A stretch of 64,000 nucleotides of DNA from Muraenolepis orangiensis (lineage: Eukaryota > Chordata > Actinopteri > Gadiformes > Muraenolepididae), in the NCBI GenBank assembly GCA_027704905.1, contig CM051004.1, positions 11,588,103 through 11,652,102 of the forward strand, read 5' to 3'. Shown here piece after piece: positions 15,476 through 30,164 of this stretch. The notes under the pieces are model-generated. The model had not been told where the DNA came from. It made no database searches and worked only from the letters and a program-made list of their open reading frames with translations. Both the position numbers and the translations under genes were made by a program. The first letter of the stretch is position 1, and each line of letters starts with the position of its first letter.

Positions 15476-15821
15476 AAGCGTTGGAAGGAGTTGTTGCTTA
15501 GCGGAGGCAGACGTGTGGCGTGCGGTTGCAGTATGCGAGGTAAGGTGGGACAAGATGATATGCTCTCCGCCACACGTTTGAACCGGAGCCCCGGCCGTGA
15601 GGCCAGACCGCTACCGCCGGGAGGAGGGGAAGGGACCACCAAAATAAAAAGCAACACCATGGTGATAATGTGTTGGGAAGCAGCACGGCGGGGCGTGCAC
15701 CACAGGCACCTGCAGGTTGAAATCCCATCCCTCTTCTGCCCTGTGAACAGTGGTGAACTCCCACGAGCCAGAGTATCCTCTCACACACACGGTTTCCCCT
15801 CAGGTGGTGTCAGTGCATGCT

Positions 15822-17754
<1,933 letters not shown>

Positions 17755-18675
17755 AAAAGGCTCTCTTCCGAGCCTCTTTGCCTCTGTGGTGCCTCAGGAG
17801 AAGTGGAATAGGCAAACGGTGGCTGGTAAACTTCTACCATGGCACTGTAGAGAGTGTCCTGATGAGTGGCGTCACTGTGCACACTGCAACACCACTGCAC
17901 AGGACAACAAAGCCATCCAGAGGGTTATGAGACGGCGGAAAAGATCATCGGTGTGCACTTCCATGCATTGAGGAGATCTTTAAGACCAGATGTCGGAATA
18001 AGGCCATCTCCATCACAAAGGACCACAACCACCCTGGCCACCATCCTTTTCTCAATCATGTGGTCCGGTCGCCGGTTTCGCAGCATCCGTACGAGGACTA
18101 CCAGGTTCAAGGACCATACCCACGGAGGAGAGCCGTGGGTCCCAGCGGTTACGGGGGGATGACTTACCCGCTGTGGTCTGCTGGCTCCAGGCAGACCGCT
18201 GCCAGGGGATTTTCAAGGACAGTTTTTATCCACAGGCAGTGCGCCTACTGAACTGCTAGGAGTGCTGCCACTATCATAACATTATCATCCAAATTACATT
18301 ACACTATCATACACTATCATACTTTTGCTGGACTTTCTGGACTTATTACAGTTACTCTACAGTTACTCTATGCACTGTACTGCACTGTATGCATCTATGC
18401 TGCTGCACTATTGGCACTTTAAAATGCTTTTTAAATGTTTTTTGCACAATTCAACTCAGGTATATATCAGCCATCGTTTTGTTTATTGTTCTTGTGCTTG
18501 TTAATTGTATTGTGTACAGTATTGTTATAGTATAGTGTTATACAGTATAAGTAAGTATAGTACATAGTATAGTATATAGTGTTAAATTGTAGAAAGTCAT
18601 TCTGCGTTAGGGAATGGGAAGTAAGCATTTCATTGTACTTGTTGCATACGGCAAATAAAAATCCAAAATCTTGAA
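17755..18675 (+). mobile_element. CR1/L2/Rex-like LINE 3' end
   Basis: The sequence from gtggtgcctcagg through ctgttcag-like gaactgctaggagtgctgcc parallels the minus-strand LINE at 61.56-61.97 kb base for base with scattered changes. It encodes the same C-terminal tail (for example ACPCIEEIF-like residues, frameshifted). The 3' UTR runs to gtacttgttgcatacggcaa, then aataaaaatccaaaatcttgaatc. A 97-bp insertion interrupts it at 18115-18211. Heavily 5'-truncated. Confidence 0.8.
18115..18211. mobile_element. 97-bp insert in the LINE, also at 19.02 kb
   Basis: The insert is flanked by ttcaaggac at 18106-18114 and 18212-18220, a 9-bp direct repeat like a target duplication. The undisturbed LINE at 61.6 kb has only one copy at that site. 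Its core, ggaggagagccgtgggtccc onward, recurs at 19026-19125. Confidence 0.7.
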
Positions 18676-18733
18676 TCTTTATTGAGACAAAAACGTGATT
18701 GAACAGAAAATGTTGAAAAGATGTGAAGAAGCT

Positions 18734-18799
18734 GGGTTAACTAACCCGCATTCCTGGGTTAACTAACCCGCATTCCTGGGTTAACTAACTCGCATTCCC
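18734..18799 (+). repeat. 22-bp repeat, three copies, each with an inverted repeat
   Basis: Three copies of a 22-bp unit starting gggttaactaaccc; each copy contains the 6-bp inverted pair gggtta/taaccc. The last copy has one change that breaks its pairing. Confidence 0.93.
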
Positions 18800-19019
18800 C
18801 CCGCATAGGAAAAAAGAAGGAAAAAAAGGCTGATTGTGAACGGCATACAACCGCGGTAATGGTTGGGTCCCACGTGGCCATGACTCAGTCTGCGCACCTC
18901 TAGTGTGTGTATTTCTAGACAACAGACAGCGTGTGGTTCGGACACACAGCAAAGGTTGAGTACAACGTCACCGCATAGGTCGGGTATGGCATTCGCCAAA
19001 ATGGCGTCCTCTCGCTGAC

Positions 19020-19130
19020 ACCGCCGGAGGAGAGCCGTGGGTCCCAGCGGTTACGGGGGGGGATGACGTACCCGCTGTGGTCTGCTGGCTCCAGGAAGAC
19101 CGCTTCCAGGGTATTTTCAAAGGAAACAGA
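19020..19130. repeat. second copy of the 97-bp insert
   Basis: It shares about 95 of 105 bases with 18120-18220, including ggtctgctggctccagg. The match continues weakly into gtattttcaaaggaaacag. Confidence 0.8.
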
Positions 19131-19181
19131 GGTGCGCATTCGCTGGTTGGCCCCGCCGTGGCCGAGGCATTGGAAAGACGC

Positions 19182-19185
<4 letters not shown>

Positions 19186-19253
<68 letters not shown>
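19186..19253 (+). repeat. (GT)n microsatellite
   Basis: About 33 uninterrupted GT units. Confidence 0.96.
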
Positions 19254-19254
<1 letters not shown>

Positions 19255-19649
19255 GGAGACGCAGGTAGACCCAGCGTGACGGCGGGTGAGGACAGGAGTG
19301 AGCGTGAGGTGCGGAGAGACGCTGAGTAATGGTCTCGATCGGGAGGACGCTCGCCTTCAGGCATAAAGACTTAGAGATTCGGTAAACCACTCATCTTTCA
19401 CGGTCATAAATCAGAGGGAGAAGAGAGGTGGGGGGGAGAGGAGTCGGCGCTTCTCAAATAAATACCGGACTTATGGGAAGAGGAGAGGGAAGGGATCAGC
19501 ACACGGCTTTTATCCAATCTGTGTCCTGGCAGAGGTTGTGCCGGCGCTGTGGTGAAATCATGCAATGGGAGCAAAACAAAGATGATGAGTTAGAACTCCC
19601 AACAGCGGAAAGTGATTAGTTGTGTTTATGGTTGCAACACTTCCAAACA

Positions 19650-19835
19650 CCTGTGCGTGTGTGTGTACGTGTGTGTGTACGTGTGTGTGTTCTTGTGTGT
19701 ACATGTGTGTGCCTGTGTAAATATGTGTGATTGTGTGTGCACGCACCCAGGTGTGTTTTTGTGTGTGTGAGAGATTGGGTGTGTGGCTGCATGCACATGT
19801 GTGCAAGTGTGCGTGTGCGTGTGCGTGTGTGCACG
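19650..19835 (+). repeat. degenerate (GT)n-rich stretch
   Basis: gtgtgtgtac repeats and other GT-rich units, strongly interrupted. Confidence 0.8.
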
Positions 19836-20275
19836 TTTCCTGTATCTAAACGGCCCACATATTTGTTCCCATATGTGCCCAGACCTTATCCTCCATCATA
19901 TCTTTATGCTCCATCTGAACCCGGGAGTGTCTGAGTGGCTGAGGTGATAGCCGGACTAGTTGTCCTGTAACTCCTTCTCTCCCTCTCTAACAGCCCACCC
20001 CGGCTGCTGGCCCCTCGTAGACGACCCCCTTACCACGTTCAGCCCCCTCTACACCCCCCCCCCCCCCCGCCCTTTAAAGTGACTGACAGCCTATCAGCGG
20101 GGGGGATCGGCCAAGATCAGAAGTAGACAGGCAGCTGGCGCGGGGTGGCTAAGACTCCATGTAAATAGAAGACACTTGAGAAAACACCCGTGCCAGTCCA
20201 AATCTGATAAGAGGTGAGTGTGTGTGTGGGGGTGGGGTGGGGGAAATGAAAGGTCGAGTGTTCCTGAGACTGAGA
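19836..20275. other. no gene; poly-C run
   Basis: C-run at about 20057-20069; otherwise unique-looking. Confidence 0.5.
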
Positions 20276-20342
20276 CACACTCACGCACACACACATATAC
20301 ACACACACAAACACACGCGCAAACGCACACACACACACACAT
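20276..20342 (+). repeat. (CA)n microsatellite
   Basis: CA tract with several gc and at interruptions. Confidence 0.92.
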
Positions 20343-20648
20343 GCACACTATGCTGCGTATGGAACTTACCTCTCAGGAAAGCAGTGATTGGACATGACTG
20401 GGGAGGAGCGAGGGGAGAGAGGAGAAGATAATATACGATGAAAAGGAAAGTGAAAAGCCCAAAAAAAGTCGAAAGGTGAAAGTGTTCCCGAGGCACACCG
20501 TCTGCGATGGCGTGTGCGTCTCGAGGAAGAAGCAGGAGGAGGAGGGGAGACAATAAAGGATGAAAGGAGAGAAGAGAACAAAAGGTGAAAGGTGGCACTT
20601 GCGTGTTCCGAGGATAGAAGGGACGGGGACTAGAGAGGAGAAGTGAAC

Positions 20649-20745
20649 AGAAGAAGAAGAAGAAGAAGAAGAAGAAGAAGAAGAAGAAGAAGAAGAAGAA
20701 GAAGAAGAAGAAGAAGAAGAAGAAGAAGAAGAAGAAAAAGAAGAG
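20649..20745 (+). repeat. (GAA)n trinucleotide array
   Basis: About 30 GAA units almost without interruption, within a purine-rich region that extends on both sides. Confidence 0.96.
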
Positions 20746-21576
20746 ACTATACGATGAGAAAAGATACAAAGCGTTCAAAAAGGATAGAAAAGGTGAGGGT
20801 ACGTGTGGTGAGGTGGTAACGTGTACGTTCTGAGGAAAGCAGCGTGAGAAGACAAGAGAACGATGTAAAAACGCTTGTCAAGACGTGTGCGGTGAAAACA
20901 CGACAACAAAAGCACTCACGGCGGACGCTCTCGTCGGCCGCGTGTGGTGTTTCACGCTGAGTCAGACCGCGGCCTCGCGTTGACAGCTGCCTGGCTGAAA
21001 ATAAAACAATCAAAACAGGCGGAAACCCGACCTCTGGGTTTCAAAGTGAAGCGAGAGTAGGCCTCGCGTTGCTTCCTCTCAAAAGTGCGCAACACACTTT
21101 TTAAAGAGAGCTCTCTGGCGGGTCCAGAGGAGCTCTGGTCGGGCCGCATTCCGCTCATCAGGGCTCCGCGCACACCGCCTGCGGCTGAGGCTGAGGCTAC
21201 CCTCTGGCCGAGGACCAGGAGCTGTCAGGGCCTAACCTGAGACGCCCGTTCTCTTTTGCCCGCTGTTCTCGTCCACCCGTGATCTCCCCCAGGGTGCGCC
21301 TCCCTCCCGCCCAACGCCCCCCACCCCCCACGGCCAGCCAGCCGCTATAGGCCACCGTGGGCCCGACCACCTATTTTGACAAGTGCTTTAGACATCATGT
21401 CACCAGAGAAACCCCTCACCCCCCACGGCCTGCCAAAATCACTAACTAACCATAACACTAATTAGTCAGCGGCAGAACGATGGAAATGGTAGCTGAAGCA
21501 GCAGAGTGGTGGTGGCGGTGGCGGCCATTGTGGTCGAGACTTGGATGGCTTCCTGATTGGCCAAGGGAGAGAGTGT
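20746..21576. other. no feature seen
   Basis: GC-richer than most of the window from 20930 to 21360, but no frame with a recognisable product and no clear CpG-island promoter elements. Confidence 0.5.
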
Positions 21577-21752
<176 letters not shown>

Positions 21753-22348
21753 AAGCCAGGTCCGACTGGAATTCCGAGGACTAAAGAGTCTCTCAGTGTT
21801 TTGGGTATCGGAGGGAAGGTGATTGGCAGGGCTTTTAGAGGTGGGTTAGGTTTCCCTCAGACACTCGGCCGGTTTAATCCCATCGCTCTGCGACTATGAT
21901 AGCATCAGCGTCCGCGGGGTCACCCATCACGTTACCGCGGTTCATGGTTTCCTCGCCAGCGAAACCCGGGACATTTTCATAAGACATATAAAGTTGTTAG
22001 TCTTGTTACCCACAAGACTAACTTCTTCTCCTCCTTTGTATGGACGGCCAGCAGGGCGTCTGTGGCTTCCGACTCCTTGGCCAAGTTCGAGGCTAGCAGA
22101 GATGCGCTCTGTGGAGGTTATTGCATCGTAAGCTATTGATGAATAGCTGTTGATTTAGGCCGTTTGTACAATGCTCTGCCGTTCCGACATTGAGGCTTTC
22201 GTTACCTCACATACGGCGACAGATATTAATCTTTATGTAGATTTCCCTACTCCTCAAACCCTACGGTCATTTTCCAGGAGAAATCAACGAGCACACGAAG
22301 CTCAGATATTCCCTTTGTAATTTGAAACAGACATTAATCATCATCCCC

Positions 22349-22349
22349 A

Positions 22350-22425
<76 letters not shown>

Positions 22426-22482
22426 AGAAAGAAAGAAAAAAAGAAAGAAAGAAAGAAAGAAAGAAAAAAAAGAGAAAGAAAC
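22349..22482 (+). repeat. (GAAA)n tetranucleotide array
   Basis: About 19 regular GAAA units, then irregular purine units to 22482. Confidence 0.96.
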
Positions 22483-22811
22483 AATCTTGAACAAGTCCCA
22501 AGTAGGGAGAGAGGAAATAAAAAGGAAGGCGTATTTTGCTCCTTATCTGAAACATGTGCGCGACGGAGACAAGACACAACCCCCCTGGAAGCGGCGTTCT
22601 GGACAACAAACACATGCTGTCAACGGGCTAATGACGGAGTCTGAGTGGCCCAGCGCTCTCGCACGAGGACCACGGTCCCCCTCCGAGCCGCCCAGACGGA
22701 GGAGGAGGAGGCATGGACCCCCGACAGACACACCAGGATCCCGTGGCTTGGCTTGGCGCGGGACAGCAAGCGAGGGAACATATGTAAGTCCTATATAATA
22801 AAATAGCTTAA

Positions 22812-22838
22812 AACAACAACAACAACAACAACAACAAC
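22812..22838 (+). repeat. (CAA)n microsatellite
   Basis: Nine CAA units. Confidence 0.93.
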
Positions 22839-23305
22839 GTTTCCAACTCTACAGCCGTACAGTACACTGTGTGTTATGCTAACGGCAACAACACGGCCAC
22901 AGTCTTAAATGACCCTGTGCAGATTATATTATATACAGTACATTTCCCCGTGGTCGCGTTTTTGCGCTTACAGGGCAAAACACTGTGAGCGATAGCCAAG
23001 AAGATGATATTTCGCATATATATTTTTTTAAAAGAGCGTGGGAAGATGTTTGCACGTAGCGAGCTGTGTTGCGCAATCGCGGGCGCCATCAGGTTTTTCC
23101 CCTGAAGCTAGCAGCAGAGTTGTTCCGCTAGGCCGCCTGTGACCTCCGATGCCTCCTCGTGACAGTTGACAATGTTTAAAATAATATAAACCATTTCGAT
23201 CCCCCCACAAAGGATCTCGAATCACTGAAGCATCAAAGACCGGGTTAGGGGGGGGGAAATAATTATCAATTCATGTCAACGTAGGCCAGACAAATCAAAC
23301 ATCAT

Positions 23306-23389
23306 GTACACACACACACACACACACACAACACACACACACACACACACATATATGTGTGCATGTGTGTGTGTGGGCTGGCGCGCGCA

Positions 23390-23453
<64 letters not shown>
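23306..23453 (+). repeat. facing (CA)n and (GT)n arrays
   Basis: CA tract at 23306-23350, then atatatgtgtgc, then GT tracts to 23453. The two halves are complementary and can form a long imperfect hairpin. Confidence 0.95.
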
Positions 23454-23454
<1 letters not shown>

Positions 23455-24031
23455 ACTGTTGACAGGTCTCATGCACACATCTACACTCCCACGTGCACGT
23501 CCACCCACCCCCCTCTCTCTCCCTCTCTGTATATCCAAATCCCGCTCCGGGCGAGTTAGCTGCTTCAGTTTAAATAATGGCACTTCTCACAGTTTAGAAA
23601 CGCGCACAAACAATTTATGAGACCAAATTGTTCTGCGCCTATGTGAAACATCCAGACGGATCAAAAACATTCTTCTGGCCTCACTTTTGCCCCCTTAGCT
23701 CCGTCCCCTGGAACCGATTCAAAAGTAATGGTTTGAATGGGAACCGCCCCCCCCGGCGCTGTAAAGACACCCACGGAGATAGACAAGGCTGATTGAGAAA
23801 TTATGGCCTTCGACATCTACGATAATGTCTTCATTGCAGACCTTGAGAAGAAGAACACAACACACACACACATGTCTATATGTAGACCTGCACTCACACG
23901 TTCTGGAGGAGACTGTCGTAGACACACACGCACACAATATAGGCTACACATGTTCACACACACACAAGCACTCAAGGCAAACAGGTCTAGTGAGGAGGAG
24001 ATGGTAGGAGAGACACGAGAGCTAGTCCTTG

Positions 24032-24166
<135 letters not shown>

Positions 24167-24405
24167 CCTTAATAGATTCCTCCAGTTATTGCCAGTCATT
24201 GTTTTTCATGTACAGCGTGCATTATCAAGAGCTTCGACTGAGTGGGTAAACTGGGGGCCTGGTTGTTCAGAGAAGCCCTGGTCAATCTCAGGGTAGACTT
24301 TCATGTCAAATGAGAAGTCTGACTTGCATTACGCTGCTCTGCTCTGGGAGTCGTGCACTGTTTACTGAAATAAAATAGGATTGAATTTAGTCTGACGTTT
24401 TGCCT

Positions 24406-24527
<122 letters not shown>

Positions 24528-24799
24528 CTATTGAGTTTGGATGGGTTATAACATTTTTATGATGGAAATTGCACCACAGCTGATAAAGGAGGAGGACATG
24601 GCAACAAACATCCATCAGAGATGAATAATCTAACTAAGCACCTGGTACTGAAGGTACCAGAGATTCCCTTGACTCATGTCTGTTTTCACATTCTTATAAC
24701 AACATATACCAAATACCGGAATGATATTTATATGAATACAGATCATTTTGTGATGAATATACAAAAAAAATGCAATCCATCAATGGATTCCCGTTGCTT

Positions 24800-24962
24800 T
24801 TGTGTGGATTCCAGGGTGGTGTCAGGTCAGTGGACCCCAGAGAGAGGTCCTCCGAGGCGGAAGTGGTTAGGACTCTTCATGCCCAAGGACACTCCTCAAC
24901 AGCTCGGACTCGAAAGGGAATCGAACATTGGACTCAGATATCATTAACCACTTGGGTATTGA
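24800..24962 (-). mobile_element. possible eroded SINE head
   Basis: On the minus strand gttcgattccc (complement near 24918) fits a B box. The ccaaggacac block upstream is like the body of the SINE at 14.78 kb. The A box is not convincing. Confidence 0.3.
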
Positions 24963-27290
24963 CTAGAGTGATGGACGCATAAAAGCATGTTTTAAGCCGA
25001 ATTTACACCTGCTCATGATTGATTAATTCCTCCACATTCAATTCCCCATTCGGAGAAAACACCATTCCCGTATTTCAGTGTGCACACTTGAATACGAGAT
25101 GATTGACGGGCAACACCCTAGTGGAGACGAGGTATGGCTAGTACGCTTTGCTCTCCCGAGTTCACCAAATCAGAGATGCTGCTTATCTACATCCTACTCC
25201 CCTTCGTGCTTTCCTAGCATCACTCGCCATCCACAGTTAAATGATGGTCCGACCTTTTCAGCAGATCCAAGTGTTGGCTAATGGACGTTTGTTTGACCAG
25301 AATGTCATCCTGAGCACTATAGCGTGTTCAGATCAAAAATAGTTCCCTTGGCATCTCCCATAACAATAATTTGCTTTTGTTTTAAGCCCACCAATTTTCG
25401 ACACAAAATTGGGATGCAAAAAAAGGTAAAGAAGAAATCCGATAATCATCATTAACATTTTAATTGCCTTACAAATGCGCCTTTGTGTCATGGTTCAGTG
25501 CTATTTCCATAGCCTGGGATCAGACTCTCTCTCTATATATACACTCACAAACCATCAAGTGACACAAACGATGATACTGCATGCAGGACCAACAGCTGTG
25601 GCAGACCGGCTCTTTCTGCTGCAGGGAATCCTCTCAGAGGTTCGTTAAACGGGACAAGGCCCTCAGGAACACATCTGGAAAAACAAGACGGCAAACATTT
25701 GGGTTCACTCTTTTAAACGCCATCTCCTCGTCGTATATATATCGCTGCTTGCTTGCGATTCCCAGCCTCCCTAGCCTCGCTCTTTCAATATAGACACCTC
25801 TATTTGTTTTCATTAGCTCTTATTTTTTTATGCCTTCAATAGGGTACCCATGTTAAGTATATTTCTGTCCACACCCACGGTGTTATAGATAATATCTCCA
25901 CCGACAAGAGAATGCCAAAACTATTTAAAACGCTCACATAAAGCATGCCAGGCCAGTAGATGGCCATAAAACACTAAGCATGCACATTGATGGGCTTCCA
26001 TATTACTTAATATACCTTATATTATGTATGATACATGTCATTTATGAATGGATTTAAGTATAATATTTGGGCATTACCTAACAGTACTACCACAGAATAC
26101 CTTGGAAGAAGTTTTACAAAAGCTTTGTTTTCAGAAACGCTGTTTTAGTGTGGATGGGAGGCGAAGATCCAGAGAAAAGACTGTTTTATTTCCCGTATTC
26201 CTTTGCACAAGGTACTCTAGAGGCCAGTTCATAAGTGGTAAAATGTTAGATAGTTAAGTTACTGGTTTTCCGGAGGAGCATTGTGTCAAGACATTGTAAC
26301 AGTAGTAGTCTCTCTCTAAGGTATGGAAGACCCTTGTCAAAACATGTCTGCCAAGAGATTGGTCCCACTTATCATGTGTCACCTCTCGGTCAAACCCCTT
26401 TGGTCAGGGTCAGTGCATGACTCTGGGGGATGAGGTCTTGTTACACATACAGTAGGGCGACATGCACAGACATGAAAACACACTCTCGTTGCATGTCTAC
26501 ATACACATACAACAGGATACACGCACGCACACACACACATTCCTGTTGTGTTTGCAATCCCAGAGGTCCAGACGACATATCTTCACGCTGCTCTCATCGT
26601 CGCTAGTTTTGACGGCGAGTGATGGATGAGGTTGCGCTGCAGACGGCCAAAATACATTGACCTTCGTTTCCCACAATCCCCTTCCCCTGCCGCGGTCGTC
26701 GTCGTCCTCCTCCTCTACTATCCCACCTTGCTTACAAGTAGAGATGGGTGCCTGGTGTACTTCTGTGTACTACTGTTCATGTGGTAGTCATCAGCAGAGT
26801 GACTCTGTAGCACACAGAGAAGGAGAGGAAAGTAGCTCTGAGGTCACAGAAACCCGGGTTCCCTCTGTTTTCAGTTAATTGATATGTCAACGGAGACATC
26901 CCAAAACTCATGTTCATAAATCGCTCTACTCTCGCTTATCTTGCGTCCGTCTGCAACGATCGTCCGTCTGCAACGATCGTACGTCAAAAGAACGGTTGCA
27001 TATCCGTCATCTTCCAAGCAGCCAGCCAGCTAGAGCCACTTGAAGGATCCCAAACCGAGACGGAGTCATTGGTAATGACGTCTGAACCTGAGCTGGTGTA
27101 GCACATACAAGACACCGCTGCTGAACTGTCAGGATAACCCCCTTACAGAATGACTAGCTTTTACACTCAGAGCGTCTGTTCAGGGTGTCTGCTAAGAGGA
27201 ACCAGCTGATATGTTGTCTCCTTTGTCCCTACTGCGTTGGTATTTTAAGCGGTAAATAGCACTTAATCTGCGTTTACTAAATGCCCTTGC
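24963..27290. other. no feature seen
   Basis: Unique-looking DNA. A 17-bp direct repeat (cgtccgtctgcaacgat, 26946 and 26963) is the only internal structure noted. No frame above 75 residues looks real. Confidence 0.5.
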
Positions 27291-27299
27291 TTTTTTCTG

Positions 27300-27478
27300 T
27301 TTTCACACTGTCGCCCTGTTAATTGTAATCAGGATTGTCTGGACAACCTCTGTCTTTTATTGCACTGTTACTGTAGTAGTGGCTCTCCCGTCTGTATTTA
27401 TGTGTTGTTGTGAACCTGATGGTGAACCAATTTCCCCGTTAAGGGACAATAAAGACAACTTGAACTTGTACTTGTACT
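27300..27478 (+). mobile_element. LINE 3' tail fragment
   Basis: ccaatttccccgttaaggga, followed by acaataaag and then acttgaacttgtacttgta (a short tandem), has the look of a non-LTR retrotransposon end. Only the tail is recognisable. Confidence 0.5.
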
Positions 27479-28429
27479 GCGGTGAAGACACACACCAAGC
27501 TCAGGGCTGCTAACCTCACATGCCTAGTGTTATGTTTCTCCATAAGATGTCCAAAACACGAGTTATTATTCATATTATCAGCGTTTATTGCAAACACGTG
27601 AGAGCCCAGGAGATAACCGCTTGCAACATCTGCTGTGTGTAAGAGGTTCCACTCCCAGAGAGGTTATCTCGGTGTCCGCCGTGGGAGTGGAGTGGGAGCG
27701 CCTCACCCTCAGACTGGGGTCACGGGAGGTCGGTGTTGCGCTAGAGACCAACCTTACGTCAACTCCCAGGGTCCAAGCACAGGCCGCACCAGATATCCAT
27801 CACATTCGTATCAAACATTTTCCCATTTATTCGAGAAAAGCCATTTCTCGCATTTCTTTTGAAAAAAAATAAGAACATGAAGAGTGAAATACATCCATTA
27901 CAGCTGGGAACATTTGAGTAGTTGCCGGTGGCAATTACCGTGTCTTTATCGAAGGGAACTGGCGGTACTGCTTGCTTTTGGTGGATGTGTTCACAGACCT
28001 CATGAGGCAGGTAACAGCTCAATAAAGGTTTAATCTACACAAAGGATCTCACTGCCTCACATGTGAAAGGCGTCTCTCGATGCAACCTGGAACACATCCA
28101 CAGTGATTCCAAACAGACATATTCACACAAATATGCATTGATTTGTATGACTTTTTCAATGCCATATACTGCAATTCTAATTAAATGAAAAAGATGCAAT
28201 AATTGCCAGGGATCATTTCAATGAGTGCATTTTATAGTTTCAGTATAGTCCATATGGTATGTGTTATTTTACAGACCCTAACATGTGGGCTACTATATGA
28301 AATAAAACAGTGCCTTGGTAGTCCAACCTCGACACTTGCTTGCTATGGTGGTCATTGTTTGCAGTGAAGTGAAGAATATGATGTAGAGGAGCAAACCAAA
28401 TGTTATGAAGCAGGGTGGGTCATGATAAA
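27479..28429. other. no feature seen
   Basis: AT-rich unique-looking DNA; a 94-residue frame at 27588-27872 has no recognised motif. Confidence 0.5.
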
Positions 28430-28745
28430 TCAGATTCAGATTCAGATGACTTTATTTATCCCGAGGGAAATTAAGGTGCAACAGTTGACACAGCGGGAAT
28501 AAATGCACACACAAATATACTAATACCTAAAGCTAAAAACTAAATAACAACTAACTAAACAAAACTAGTATAAACAAAATATAACTAAATGAAATCTAAA
28601 TGTATTGATAGATGAATTGCACAATTTACAGTATTATTACTGTAATACGTAGGTATATACAATACACAACAATACGTATAGTGCAAATTGGCAGTAATAA
28701 AATACTAATAAATAACAGATACTGAAAACGTGAAAAGTGAAAAGT
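28430..28745 (-). mobile_element. LINE 3' end, minus strand
   Basis: On the minus strand it ends aatttccctcgggataaat, then aaagtcatctgaatctgaat, the typical tail of fish LINEs with tandem ATCTGA units. The A-rich part to 28745 fits its 3' UTR. Confidence 0.6.
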
Positions 28746-28811
28746 GAAATTGAATTTACTGTAATATTAATTTATATTATATATATATTATATGTATATT
28801 ATATATTACTT

Positions 28812-29060
28812 TAATGTAGGAGTTAAGAGTCATGGTGATGTAGGGGTTAAGAGGTATTGTAATGTAGGGGGTTAAGAGTCATGGTAATGTAGGGCTTAAA
28901 GTCATGATAATGTAGGGGTTAAGAGTCATGGTAATGTAGGCGTTAAGAGTCATGGTAATTTAGGGGTTAAGAGTCAAGATAATGTAGGGGTTAAGAGTCG
29001 TGGTAATGTAGGGGTTAAGAGTCAAGGTAATGTAGGGCTTAGAGTCACGATAAAGTAGGT
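28812..29060 (+). repeat. 24-bp minisatellite, ~10 copies
   Basis: Unit near taatgtaggggttaagagtc followed by atgg, with single-base changes and small indels between copies. Confidence 0.92.
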
Positions 29061-29209
29061 TTGAAGGCTCATTTGGACTCATGGCGCTCTCCTCTCCATC
29101 CCACCCATAATTCACAGCTTGAATGTCAACACCCACACACTGCTCTCTCTCTCTGTCTCCTTCTCTCTCTCTTGGCCTGTGTGTGTCGGTCTATCCAGCT
29201 ATCCATTGA

Positions 29210-29212
<3 letters not shown>

Positions 29213-29255
<43 letters not shown>
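29213..29255 (+). repeat. (CA)n microsatellite
   Basis: About 20 CA units. Confidence 0.95.
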
Positions 29256-29258
<3 letters not shown>

Positions 29259-30040
29259 GTGGGCACACACACAAACCCAAAGGAACACACACAAGCACAC
29301 AAATAAAGCAAAGTATTTGTGTTGTCTTTAGACTGTGTGGTCTTGGATGGAGACTGCCTGGAACACAAACATTATACCAAAGATTATTCAAATGAGTATT
29401 AAATGTGGCAAATTACTTGCGGAGAAAACCAAGTACAAAGACAACTCATTTTAATTTTATTTTCACAGACTAAGCAACAGCAGCGAAACAACAGATCAAC
29501 CCCGTGTCACCCCAATTTCTCCAGTCAAAGTATGTGGGGGGAATTTATTATATGTTGAATTAAAGTCTTTTTCATCTGAAAACAGAAGGCCTGAGACACA
29601 GAGGAGGGAGGAATGTTGGCAGTCGTTTAAAAAGCTTAATTGTGCCTGCAGCCCTTCCCTATTACACATGACTTTATTGTTTCAGTAGAAAAGCTTTTTC
29701 CTCTAAGCTTGTCGGTTCATTTTTACAATTTATTTTTTATTTTAATGGATGTCATTTGTCAAATAGGGAGGGGGAGAAAACAGAACTGTACATACTTCTG
29801 GCTGTGTTGTTTTTTTTTTAAAATTTGGCTAACTTTTTGGCTCAGCGTCATTCTATTTTTTCTGCTTAATACCCCATCTCTGCTCCAGCTCCGCCCTCAT
29901 GCGCGGAGGCTGGACGGGCCGTGGGACAGAGGTGTGCAGGAGGACAGTCTGTCCTCTGGCCGTGGACGTGTCCTTCAAGCATACCCACAGTCACACAAAC
30001 ATGCAATTACTACCAAAAAGGTCAGAGGTACCCCTTTCGT

Positions 30041-30164
<124 letters not shown>

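Noticed and set aside
23803..23860. Short exon-like start MAFDIYDNVFIADLEKKN
   Set aside because: It runs straight into microsatellite codons and has no convincing splice donor or homology.
28812..29060. Possible CRISPR-like array of ~24-bp repeats
   Set aside because: No spacers between units and the context is vertebrate; it is a minisatellite.
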